DNA of 22,281 nucleotides from Pollutimonas bauzanensis_A (GTDB taxonomy: Bacteria > Pseudomonadota > Gammaproteobacteria > Burkholderiales > Burkholderiaceae_B). Location of the stretch: positions 1 to 22,281 of the forward strand of contig NZ_JBEBUX010000063.1 in NCBI RefSeq assembly GCF_040393045.1, written 5' to 3'. The translations under genes were made by a program, and so were the position numbers. A model generated the notes under the pieces. It saw only the letters and a program-made list of their open reading frames with translations. It had not been told where the DNA came from and searched no databases. Below are positions 14,998-22,281 of the stretch, piece after piece. How positions within the stretch are numbered: the stretch's first letter is position 1; the number at the start of each line of letters is the position of its first letter.

Positions 14998-15936
14998 ATG
15001 AATACGCTTCAACGCAAACCGCGCATAGGCCTTGCATTAGGCAGCGGGTCGGCTCGCGGCTGGGCTCACATCGGCGTCATCCAGGCACTTGAACAGGCAG
15101 GCGTGCGCCCCGACATTGTGTGCGGCACCTCTATCGGCGCGCTGGTAGGCGCGGCCTATTCGGTAGGCGAGTTGGACCGTTTCGAAAAATGGGTGCTGGG
15201 CCTGGGCTTTAAAGATATCGTGTCGTTCATGGACTTGCGCCTGAACGGCGGAATGCTAAAAGGCGAACGCCTGATGGCATTCTTTCGGCGCAATTTCATC
15301 GACTATCCCATAGAGTCGCTGAAGATGCCTTTCGGAGCTGTCGCTACAGCACTACATTCGGGAAACGAGGTGTGGTTGCGCAATGGCCCAACGGTCGACG
15401 TCGTACGGGCTTCCATTGCCCTGCCCGGGCTGTTTTCACCGGTTTGGCACGACGGGCAATTGCTGGTCGACGGCGGACTCGTCAACCCTGTACCGGTGTC
15501 GCTGGCGCGTGCCATGGGTGCCGACATAATCATAGCGGTCGACCTTAACTCCGACATTCTGGGCCGGCATCTGAATCGCAATGCTCAGCAAGAACCCGTC
15601 GACCCGGTTGGCAACGCATGGATGCGCAAACTGCAGCAAAATCTCAGCACGCTGCTGCCCGAGCCAACCGCCGATGAGCAACGGCTGCCATCAATGCTTG
15701 ATGTTGTGGCCACCAGCCTGAATATCATGCAGGTACGCATTACCCGCAGCCGCATGGCGGGCGATCCTCCTGACATCGTCATAGCGCCAAGGCTCGCCCA
15801 TCTGGGATTGCTGGATTTTCACAGGGCCAAAACAGCCATCGACGAAGGCCGCCGCGCCGCCAGCGCTTGTATTCCCAATCTGGTTGAACTTGGCTTAACG
15901 CAGACAACTACACACCATCGCCCTGGGAAAGCTTGA
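14998..15936 (+). CDS. Patatin-like phospholipase family protein (RssA-like)
   Basis: This 312-residue serine hydrolase of the patatin fold has the oxyanion-hole loop GSGSARG (15-21), the nucleophile elbow GTSIG with Ser45 (43-47), and the catalytic-dyad Asp158 in DGG (158-160). The arrangement matches the bacterial RssA/YchK group of about 300 residues, which lacks a membrane-spanning domain. Substrates of this group are poorly known; acyl-ester hydrolysis of lipids is expected. AAGGA (14985-14989) precedes the ATG. The 3' end overlaps the opposite-strand AraC gene by 29 bases. Confidence 0.88.
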   Translation: MNTLQRKPRIGLALGSGSARGWAHIGVIQALEQAGVRPDIVCGTSIGALVGAAYSVGELDRFEKWVLGLGFKDIVSFMDLRLNGGMLKGERLMAFFRRNFIDYPIESLKMPFGAVATALHSGNEVWLRNGPTVDVVRASIALPGLFSPVWHDGQLLVDGGLVNPVPVSLARAMGADIIIAVDLNSDILGRHLNRNAQQEPVDPVGNAWMRKLQQNLSTLLPEPTADEQRLPSMLDVVATSLNIMQVRITRSRMAGDPPDIVIAPRLAHLGLLDFHRAKTAIDEGRRAASACIPNLVELGLTQTTTHHRPGKA

Positions 15937-16696
15937 CGAAATCACTAGGGGTAATGCCAAGGTTTTTTCGGAACATCGCGGTAAAAGCGCTTTGCGTCTG
16001 GTAGCCCAGGTCAAGGGCAATGCTGAGCACCTGCCGCCCTTCCGCCAGCCACTCCAGCGCGGTCAGCAGCTTGGCCTGCTGCCGCCACTGGATAAACGAC
16101 ATGCCCAATTCGCGAACAAACAGGCGATGCAAGGTGCGCTGGTCGTAGCCCAGATCCCTGGACCACTCCTGTAGGGTGGTCATGTCATCAAGATGCTCCT
16201 GGATATGGCTGCAGATTCGGGCCAGGCGGTGATCTCGCGGTACAGGCAGATGCAAGGGCAAGTCCGAATAGCCATTGACCTCTTCGAGCAGCAAATCTAT
16301 CAGCAATAAGGTTCGCCGGCACGGCTTGGCCCTGACGGGAGTAATCGCCATGGCGGTGATGACTTCCCGGAATAGCGGCGAAACCGAAAGCATGCGGCTG
16401 TCGGTCGGAAAGCCTGGGAAGACATCGGGATTGATAAATACCGACCGCAGTTGCACTTTGCCCAGCATGCGCACTTTGTGCCTAACGTTAGGCGCCAGCC
16501 AAAGCGCCCGCCCTGGCGGAACAACCCAATACCCATCAGTACTTGCCACCACCATCACGCCACTCAGGGCGAATTTCAGTTCGCCCATATCGTGGCCATG
16601 GCCGGTCAGCACGGTCGAGTCTGCAAAGTCCCGACTAAGGCCGCCTACCAGCACACCGGTGCCTACCGCAGCACCGGCATTGAGTTGCGACATCAT
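15908..16696 (-). CDS. AraC family transcriptional regulator with cupin sensor domain
   Basis: This 262-residue regulator has an N-terminal cupin-like domain (about 20-100), including the HGHDMGELKFALSG and WVVPPGRALWLAPNVRH stretches seen in the NimR-like branch. The C-terminal AraC/XylS double helix-turn-helix lies at about 155-258, with SIALDLGYQTQSAFTAMFRKNLGITPSDF as the second HTH. It would act as a dimeric DNA-binding regulator responding to a small ligand. It lies downstream of acsA on the same strand, with a 111-base gap holding an inverted repeat. Regulation of acsA or of a neighbouring efflux gene is possible but not shown. The ATG pair at 16691-16696 offers two starts, and the first is used. 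Confidence 0.87.
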   Translation of the reverse strand: MMSQLNAGAAVGTGVLVGGLSRDFADSTVLTGHGHDMGELKFALSGVMVVASTDGYWVVPPGRALWLAPNVRHKVRMLGKVQLRSVFINPDVFPGFPTDSRMLSVSPLFREVITAMAITPVRAKPCRRTLLLIDLLLEEVNGYSDLPLHLPVPRDHRLARICSHIQEHLDDMTTLQEWSRDLGYDQRTLHRLFVRELGMSFIQWRQQAKLLTALEWLAEGRQVLSIALDLGYQTQSAFTAMFRKNLGITPSDFVKLSQGDGV

Positions 16697-16766
16697 AACG
16701 AATACCTATCCCCCGCATACCGGTCTGTCGCGGCATATCCATAATGATTCTAATAGGACGCGTATT

Positions 16767-16795
16767 TATAGCCATGGAGGAAAACCCCTGCTATA
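16767..16795. repeat. Inverted repeat TATAGC-N17-GCTATA after acsA
   Basis: Six-base arms at 16767-16772 and 16790-16795 are exact inverted copies. The interior contains a small GAGG/CCCC-type pairing around AAAA, so a bulged hairpin can form. It lies 13 bases past the acsA stop and 71 bases or more ahead of the AraC start. It could be the acsA transcript end (no T-run) or a regulator site. Confidence 0.3.
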
Positions 16796-16807
16796 CAAAG
16801 CACCTAA

Positions 16808-18787
16808 TCAATACACGTCGGTGAACTGTTTGAGCACATCGGGATTCTCAAGCGTGGAAACGTCCTGGGTTACCTCCTGTCCTTCTGCCACAACGCGCAA
16901 TAGACGCCGCAGAATTTTCCCCGACCGGGTCTTGGGCAAATTGTTCCCGAACCGAATGTCGCGCGGCTTGGCTATCGGCCCCACCTCGCTCGCCACCCAG
17001 TCGCGCAGTTCTTTAGCCAGGGCATCGGCCTTCTTGCCTTCCGGCACCTGGCCTTTCAGAATCACAAATGCCACGATGGCCTCACCCGTTGTCGCATCGG
17101 GGCGGCCTACAACGGCTGCCTCTGCCACCAGTTGATGCGCCACCAGAGCAGATTCGATTTCAGTGCCGCCAAGACGATGTCCGGAAACACTGAGCACATC
17201 ATCGGTGCGACCCATGATCCAGTAATAGCCATCGTTATCGCGCTGCGCATTGTCGCCGGCCATGTAATAGCCTTTGAGTTCAGGCGGGAAATAGCTGCTT
17301 TTGAAGCGCTCCGAATCGCCCCACACGTTCCGTATCATGGCGGGCCAGGGCCGCTTGATGACCAGATAGCCCCCGCGCCCGTTAGGAATATCTTCACCGG
17401 CCTCGTTGACGATACCCGCTGATATACCTGGTAACGGAAAAGTGCATGAGCCCGGCTTAAGCGGCGTCGCTCCGGGCAAGGGCGTAAGAATATGCCCGCC
17501 GGTTTCCGTTTGCCACCAGGTATCGACAATCGGGCATCGGCTGTTACCCACATTGTTGTGATACCAGATCCAGGCTTCGGGATTGATAGGTTCCCCTACC
17601 GAGCCTAGCAACCGCAAACTGGACAGGTCATAACGCTGCGGATGCGTAGCCGGGCTGACTTGGGCAGCCTTGATCAGCGAGCGAATGGCGGTTGGCGCCG
17701 TATAAAAAATGCTGACTTTATGACGCTGGATCATTTCCCAGAAACGGCCGGCGTGAGGGTAAGTGGGTATGCCCTCGAACACCACTTGGGTCATACCTGC
17801 CGCCAAGGTGCCGTAGGCAATATAAGTATGGCCAGTAACCCAACCCACATCTGCGGTACACCAGAAGACATCGTCCGGCCGGGCATCGAATACCCATTTG
17901 GAAGTTAACGAGGCCCAAAGCAAATACCCTGCGGACGAGTGCTGCACCCCTTTCGGCTTTCCTGTAGAACCCGAGGTGTACAAGATAAACAAGGGATGTT
18001 CGGCCTCGACCGGAACAGGTTCACACACATCGGATTGCCCTGCTTCCAGTTCATGCAGCCACACATCGCGGCTATCGTTCCAGTCCACCTGCGTGCCGGC
18101 ACGCTTGTACACGATCACTTTCTTGACGATATCGCCACCCTCGTCGGCAAGGGCTTCATCGACCGCGGACTTCAGCGCAATGGGCCGCCCTCCGCGCAAT
18201 TGCGCGTCGGCGGTAATGACCAGTGTCGCGCCAACATCCACAATGCGCTGATTCAGGCTCTTGGACGAAAAGCCGCCAAATACGACTGAATGGGTGACCC
18301 CAAGCCTTGCGCACGCCTGCATCGCAGCGATCGCCTCGATGGACATGGGCAAGTAAATAATCGCCCTGTCCCCCTTGCCATAACCCAAGGACTTAATGCC
18401 ATTGGCGATGCGGCACACGCGAGCATGCAACTGCCGATAAGAGATATGTTCGACCGCGCCGTCATCGGCCTCGAAGATAATGGCGCTCTTGTCGGCATTG
18501 CCGTTTTCAAGATGAACATCCAGGCAATTTTCGGAAACGTTCAGCTCGCCGTCTTCGAACCAGGTGTAGAACGGCGCTTGCGATTCATCCAATATCTTGG
18601 TGAAGGGCTTACGCCACTGTAAATGCTCATTGGCCAGACGCCCCCAAAATCCTTCGGGATCGCGGTCGGCCTCTTCGCATAGCGCTTTATAGTCTTCCAT
18701 GCCCGATATCGCCGCGCCTTCAACGGCAGCGCGGGACGGCGGAAAAATCCGATCTTCCACGAGAATGGAATCAATAGTAGACGACAT
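16808..18787 (-). CDS. acsA: Acetyl-CoA synthetase (AMP-forming)
   Basis: This 659-residue cytosolic ligase converts acetate, ATP and CoA to acetyl-CoA. Motifs are complete: YTSGSTGKPKG (270-280), DTWWQTETG (422-430) and the hinge GRTDDVLSVSGHRLGG. PKTRSGKILRR contains Lys624, the lysine acetylated to switch off this enzyme in relatives. The second Trp of DTWWQTE (Trp425) matches the residue that restricts the pocket to acetate, arguing against propionyl- or longer-chain specificity. The ATG at 18787 has AGGAG eight bases ahead. A longer frame to 19003 lacks homology and overlaps livF. It follows livF by 32 bases on the same strand, so it is likely the last gene of the liv operon. Confidence 0.95.
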   Translation of the reverse strand: MSSTIDSILVEDRIFPPSRAAVEGAAISGMEDYKALCEEADRDPEGFWGRLANEHLQWRKPFTKILDESQAPFYTWFEDGELNVSENCLDVHLENGNADKSAIIFEADDGAVEHISYRQLHARVCRIANGIKSLGYGKGDRAIIYLPMSIEAIAAMQACARLGVTHSVVFGGFSSKSLNQRIVDVGATLVITADAQLRGGRPIALKSAVDEALADEGGDIVKKVIVYKRAGTQVDWNDSRDVWLHELEAGQSDVCEPVPVEAEHPLFILYTSGSTGKPKGVQHSSAGYLLWASLTSKWVFDARPDDVFWCTADVGWVTGHTYIAYGTLAAGMTQVVFEGIPTYPHAGRFWEMIQRHKVSIFYTAPTAIRSLIKAAQVSPATHPQRYDLSSLRLLGSVGEPINPEAWIWYHNNVGNSRCPIVDTWWQTETGGHILTPLPGATPLKPGSCTFPLPGISAGIVNEAGEDIPNGRGGYLVIKRPWPAMIRNVWGDSERFKSSYFPPELKGYYMAGDNAQRDNDGYYWIMGRTDDVLSVSGHRLGGTEIESALVAHQLVAEAAVVGRPDATTGEAIVAFVILKGQVPEGKKADALAKELRDWVASEVGPIAKPRDIRFGNNLPKTRSGKILRRLLRVVAEGQEVTQDVSTLENPDVLKQFTDVY

Positions 18788-18819
18788 TACATACACTCCT
18801 GCATTGACTGAAACATGAC

Positions 18820-19524
18820 TCAGGCAGCAGCGCCCAGATAACGATTCATGATTTCCGGCTTCTGCTGCAGCTCGGCGGTGGTGCCTCCGAACACCACATG
18901 ACCTGTATTCAAAAGATAACAACGGCTGGCCATTGACAGCGCGGCAGCCACGTTTTGCTCGACAACCACTATGGTTCGTCCTTGCTGTGCAAGATCCTGG
19001 CATACCTTCATCAAGTCGCGCACGATGAGCGGGGCCAGTCCCTCGAAAGGCTCATCAAGCAGAATCAATTGCGCATCGCGGATCATGGCCCGCGCAATGG
19101 CAACCATCTGCTGCTCGCCACCCGACAGCTCGCGTCCCTTGTTATTTCGCCGTTCGTCCAAACGCGGAAACGTCCGGTAGATTTCAGAGAAACTCAGAGG
19201 ACTCTTCGCCGTCATCGCCGCGAGCTGCAAATTTTCGTGAACAGTAATGCCCCCGATTACCCGCCGCTCCTCCGGCACCAATTGCAAGCCCAGCCGGGCT
19301 ATCAGATGCGCCGGCATCTGCTGCGTTGGCGTTCCATTGAATGTGATAGTGCCCGATTGCGGCGTCAAGGCACCCGCTATGCTTTTCAACAGCGTGGATT
19401 TACCCGCGCCATTGCGACCCAGCAATGCCACCACTTCATTTTTTTGGACGTTGAGCGACACGTCGAACAAGATGTGCGAATCACCGTAAAAGGTGTTGAT
19501 ACCATTGACTTCGAGCAGACTCAT
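18820..19524 (-). CDS. livF: Branched-chain amino acid-type ABC transporter ATP-binding protein LivF
   Basis: This 234-residue cytoplasmic ATPase has Walker A GRNGAGKS (36-43), the LivF-type VPEERRVIGGITVHENL segment (83-99), the signature LSGGEQQ (133-139) and Walker B ILLDEP (154-159). The VVVEQN switch has Gln190 in place of the histidine, as is normal for LivF. It pairs with the LivG domain of the upstream fused gene to drive import. The ATG overlaps the upstream stop as ATGA, and acsA follows after 32 bases. Confidence 0.93.
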   Translation of the reverse strand: MSLLEVNGINTFYGDSHILFDVSLNVQKNEVVALLGRNGAGKSTLLKSIAGALTPQSGTITFNGTPTQQMPAHLIARLGLQLVPEERRVIGGITVHENLQLAAMTAKSPLSFSEIYRTFPRLDERRNNKGRELSGGEQQMVAIARAMIRDAQLILLDEPFEGLAPLIVRDLMKVCQDLAQQGRTIVVVEQNVAAALSMASRCYLLNTGHVVFGGTTAELQQKPEIMNRYLGAAA

Positions 19525-21434
19525 GATTCGTCTACGCCTCCTAAATAGGCTTCCTGGACTGCCTTGCTGTTGCGTATTTCTTCGGGCGTACCTTCCGCAA
19601 GGAAATTGCCGTCATACAGGACAGTGATTTTGTCGGCCAATTCGAACATGGCATCCATATCGTGCTCGACGATCAGAACAGTTCTTCCACGCCGTATGCT
19701 CTTCAGCAGGGCAACGGTTTGCACACGTTCTTCCGGACTCATACCCGCCAAAGGCTCATCCAGCAACAAGACGTTTGCACCGGTCGCCAGCGCCAGTCCA
19801 ATTTCGACCCGCCGCTTTTCGCCGTACGACAATTCATGCACCAGCGTATCGGCCTTGTGAGAGAGCTCGACAAGTTCAAGTGCCGCCTCAACCTGTTGCC
19901 CGTAACCCGAAACGCCATTCAAGCTGGCCAACGCATCGAAGCGGAAAGAACCGCGTTGCTGGCCCAGCACCGACATAAGAATGTTTTGCCGCACCGTCAG
20001 GGCATCGAACAGTTCATTGACCTGATAGCTCTTGCTCATGCCCAACTGGCACACTTGCGTGACGCCTATGCCGGTAATATTGCTGCCACGCAGGAACACT
20101 TCGCCCGATGTCGGCTCGATCTCGCCCGCAAGCATTTTGAAGAACGTCGACTTGCCGGCACCGTTAGGGCCGATAAGGCCGCGCAGCTCGCCTTCTTCTA
20201 TCGATATGGACACCCCCTTGACTGCCTTGAGACCGCCGTAGTGCTTGGCAATATTATTCGCTTGCAGCACTGGGGTACCCGCAGGTACAGGCTTTGCGTC
20301 CCGCATGACCAGTTGGGTGCTCTTGCGATGACTTGGTATGGTGCCTCCATTGCCCGCATCGATAGCCCGCGTCAGTCTGCGTGTCATGCGTTTGTCTCGC
20401 CAGGCTATGTACTCCCCGCAAATTCCCCGGCGGAACACGGTAACCAGCACGACAAAAATCACACCCAAGATCAGCCGCCAATACGCTCCGACCGCTTCCA
20501 CGAACTGCAACACTTCGTACAAGTACAGCCAGATCAACGCGCCAAGCAAAGGTCCGAACAAGGTGCCTGAGCCGCCCATTACCGTCTGAATCACCAGTTC
20601 GGCGGAGGTATGCAGATTGAACGCATCTGGAGGCATGTAGCCTTGAAACAGGCCCAGCAGGCCGCCGGCCACACCACCATAGGCCGCAGCAACCACGAAT
20701 ACGGCTAGCTTATAACGCTGAATTCTATGGCCTACCGCCATGGCGCGCCTTGGATTGCCGCGGATAGCTGTCAACACCACGCCAAAGGGCGACAAGGCAA
20801 TGCGCCGGGCGATAACAAACCCTATGAAAAACATGCCTGCGAGAAAGGTATACATAGGCCAGCCTGGCTGGATCAGTATGCTGTAGAAACCGAAGTCGAG
20901 CACCGGCTCGGGAATGCCCGGAATGCCGTTTTCACCGCCTGTCCATTCGCGCAACGGCCCGAACTCAAGGAAGTAAATCATTTCGGCAAAGGCCAGCGTA
21001 CTCATCGCAAAGTAGATACCGCTACGTCGCAGGGTAAGGTAGCCAATCAGCAAGCCCAACACCGAGGCCACCAACATGGCTACCACCAATGCCAGCAGCA
21101 TATTGGGAATCAGCCCAGTGGTCAGCAGATAAGCGGTGACAAAACTGCCTGTGCCATAAAAAGCTGCCTGCCCGAATGAGAGCAAACCGGCGTAACCAAA
21201 CAACAAGTCGAAACCCAGGCCGAACAGCCCCCAGATCAAGACACGGCCCAGCAAATCCGGTCCGGCCCCAATTAGGGGTGCCAGAAACGGCGCCACACCC
21301 AAGACAACCGCGGTGAAGAACTCGACGCGGTAGCGGCGGCGCATGCCGCCGACAGGTGCCGGCGCGGCATGTCCCAGGCCATTGGAAGCATTTGCTGCGG
21401 CATCGAGCGCCACAGAATCATTCGACTGGCTCAT
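19521..21434 (-). CDS. Fused LivM permease - LivG ATPase
   Basis: This single 637-residue polypeptide combines two usual transporter subunits. Residues about 38-345 form a LivM-type permease with about ten spans and the coupling loop AIRGNPRRAMAVG (223-235). Residues 346-388 are a charged and flexible linker. Residues about 389-637 are a LivG-type ATPase with Walker A GPNGAGKS (422-429), signature LSYGEKR (536-542), Walker B LLLDEP (556-561) and switch His591. Such fusions are known among beta-proteobacterial Liv-like systems that take up amides and carboxylates as well as branched-chain amino acids. The frame is continuous across the joint with ordinary composition, so this is not a sequencing artefact. 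Both ends overlap neighbouring genes by ATGA. Confidence 0.92.
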   Translation of the reverse strand: MSQSNDSVALDAAANASNGLGHAAPAPVGGMRRRYRVEFFTAVVLGVAPFLAPLIGAGPDLLGRVLIWGLFGLGFDLLFGYAGLLSFGQAAFYGTGSFVTAYLLTTGLIPNMLLALVVAMLVASVLGLLIGYLTLRRSGIYFAMSTLAFAEMIYFLEFGPLREWTGGENGIPGIPEPVLDFGFYSILIQPGWPMYTFLAGMFFIGFVIARRIALSPFGVVLTAIRGNPRRAMAVGHRIQRYKLAVFVVAAAYGGVAGGLLGLFQGYMPPDAFNLHTSAELVIQTVMGGSGTLFGPLLGALIWLYLYEVLQFVEAVGAYWRLILGVIFVVLVTVFRRGICGEYIAWRDKRMTRRLTRAIDAGNGGTIPSHRKSTQLVMRDAKPVPAGTPVLQANNIAKHYGGLKAVKGVSISIEEGELRGLIGPNGAGKSTFFKMLAGEIEPTSGEVFLRGSNITGIGVTQVCQLGMSKSYQVNELFDALTVRQNILMSVLGQQRGSFRFDALASLNGVSGYGQQVEAALELVELSHKADTLVHELSYGEKRRVEIGLALATGANVLLLDEPLAGMSPEERVQTVALLKSIRRGRTVLIVEHDMDAMFELADKITVLYDGNFLAEGTPEEIRNSKAVQEAYLGGVDES

Positions 21435-22281
21435 GCCCTACCCTCCACACCCAATAGACCCTGGGGTCGAAAAATAAGCACCAACGCCATCGCCGCGAAC
21501 AGCATGACATCGGAATACACAGGATTGACAAGTGAAGTCAGGCTCAATATTTGTCCGGCGATCAAGCCGCCCAGAATGGCGCCGGGAAAAGAGCCCACGC
21601 CACCAAGCACAACCACCACAAAAGACTGAATCAGTATCCTGAAGCCCATGTCTGGCACGATGGAAACAATAGGCGCATAGATCATGCCGGCAAAACCCGC
21701 TGCCGCGGCGCCAACGCCAAACACGACGAGGAAAGCACGTTGTATATTGATGCCCAACAACCGAACCATCAGCGCGTCTTCAATGCCTGACCGAATAATC
21801 AAGCCAAGGCGTGTGCGGTACAGCACCATCCAGCAAAGCCCCAGAGCGCCGGCCGCTATTGCCAAAATCTGGATTCGATACAAGGGATACACGACAAACC
21901 CCATGTCGACCACGCCCTCGCCCCACGAGGGTATGGGCACACGCTGGCCAACGCCGCCGTATATGGCACGGATAACTTCAACCAACACAATACTGATGCC
22001 GAACGTGACCAGTATCTGATCTTCCACGGGGCGTCCGTAGAACCGCTTGATCAGTCCCCTTTCCATGATAAGTCCCACTAGCATCGCCGCTACAGCACCG
22101 CCAGCGATGCTAAGCACGAAAGAACCAGTGAAAGTAAACACGGAAAAGCCGGCATAAGCGCCCACCACAAACAATGCGCCATGCGCAAAGTTGATGACGC
22201 CGAGCGTGCCGTAAATAATAGTCAGACCGGCCGCAATGAGGGAGAGCAGCACCCCCAGCGCGAGACCATTGAACACTTGTG
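21431..22281 (-). CDS. livH: LivH-type ABC transporter permease, N-terminus beyond window
   Basis: At least 281 residues of an inner membrane permease with about eight spans are present. The family stretch GLTIIYGTLGVINFAHGALFVVGAYAG sits near the N-terminus, the coupling loop SGIEDALMVRLLGIN is in the middle, and the ending ALVLIFRPQGLLGVEGRA closes it. The reading frame stays open through position 22281, and the codon before the GTG at 22276 encodes Gln. LivH relatives begin several residues earlier (Q-V/L-FNGL context), so the true start is probably to the right of the window. It is the first visible gene of the livH-livMG-livF-acsA unit. A binding-protein gene may lie further upstream. 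Confidence 0.92.
   Translation of the reverse strand, partial: QVFNGLALGVLLSLIAAGLTIIYGTLGVINFAHGALFVVGAYAGFSVFTFTGSFVLSIAGGAVAAMLVGLIMERGLIKRFYGRPVEDQILVTFGISIVLVEVIRAIYGGVGQRVPIPSWGEGVVDMGFVVYPLYRIQILAIAAGALGLCWMVLYRTRLGLIIRSGIEDALMVRLLGINIQRAFLVVFGVGAAAAGFAGMIYAPIVSIVPDMGFRILIQSFVVVVLGGVGSFPGAILGGLIAGQILSLTSLVNPVYSDVMLFAAMALVLIFRPQGLLGVEGRA

Noticed and set aside
16275..17135. 286-codon open frame on the plus strand spanning AraC and acsA ends
   Set aside because: Its composition (Ser, Thr, Arg, Pro) is typical of an antisense frame. It crosses two genes and an intergenic region and has no recognisable domain.
18788..19003. 72-residue N-terminal extension of acetyl-CoA synthetase
   Set aside because: The extension is arginine- and cysteine-rich, overlaps the livF coding region and has no family similarity. 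AGGAG precedes the ATG at 18787.
19662..20570. 302-codon open frame antisense to the livM-livG fusion
   Set aside because: It is rich in His, Gln and Arg with no motifs, and lies fully opposite a well-supported gene. This is the usual shadow of a GC-biased coding region.

Overview
The window looks like a chromosomal segment of a beta-proteobacterium, probably Alcaligenaceae (the Bordetella/Achromobacter/Pusillimonas side of Burkholderiales). This is inferred from the moderately high GC, the abundance of Liv-type and polar amino acid ABC transporters, stand-alone Liv-type binding proteins next to acyl-CoA ligases, a fused LivM-LivG, and a spermidine-synthase-like methyltransferase family common in that group. 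No marker gene settles the genus. There is no phage, transposon, CRISPR or plasmid signature, and no stretch over 300 bases lacks a gene.

Left part (1-6593): the 3' portion of a tRNA-Pro(TGG) with a strong intrinsic terminator. Next comes a stand-alone Liv-type periplasmic binding protein (+), convergent with a medium-chain-type acyl-CoA ligase (-) and a glutathione S-transferase (-). A MTA/SAH nucleosidase (mtnN, -) is divergent from creA (+). A spermidine-synthase-like methyltransferase (-) is divergent from a small zinc-ribbon protein, yjdM/phnA (+).

Centre (6630-12348): a block read leftward contains an IclR regulator, a polar amino acid binding protein, permease and ATPase, the formimidoylglutamase hutG, and then, after 61 bases, a Cds1-like PLP-dependent cysteine desulfhydrase. 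The transporter genes and hutG are linked by successive 4-base ATGA overlaps, which ties import physically to FIGLU hydrolysis. The regulator's promoter carries a repeated 9-base half-site that is a good candidate autoregulatory operator. Divergent from it is a short gene encoding only the N-terminal piece of an AMP-binding (acyl-CoA synthetase) protein.

Right part (12333-22281): a BCCT choline transporter betT (-, TTG start with a strong ribosome binding site), a doxX-rssA pair (+), and an AraC regulator (-). These are followed by a branched-chain/carboxylate-type ABC operon read leftward: livH (cut by the window edge), a livM-livG gene fusion, livF and acsA (acetyl-CoA synthetase). The recurring theme is uptake of amino acids and organic acids coupled to their activation or first catabolic step: ligase beside a binding protein, hutG beside a Gln/Arg-type transporter, and acs behind a Liv transporter.

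The most interesting items are the IclR-ABC-hutG cassette with its operator architecture, and the solo AMP-binding N-terminal fragment. No clearly unprecedented system is evident.
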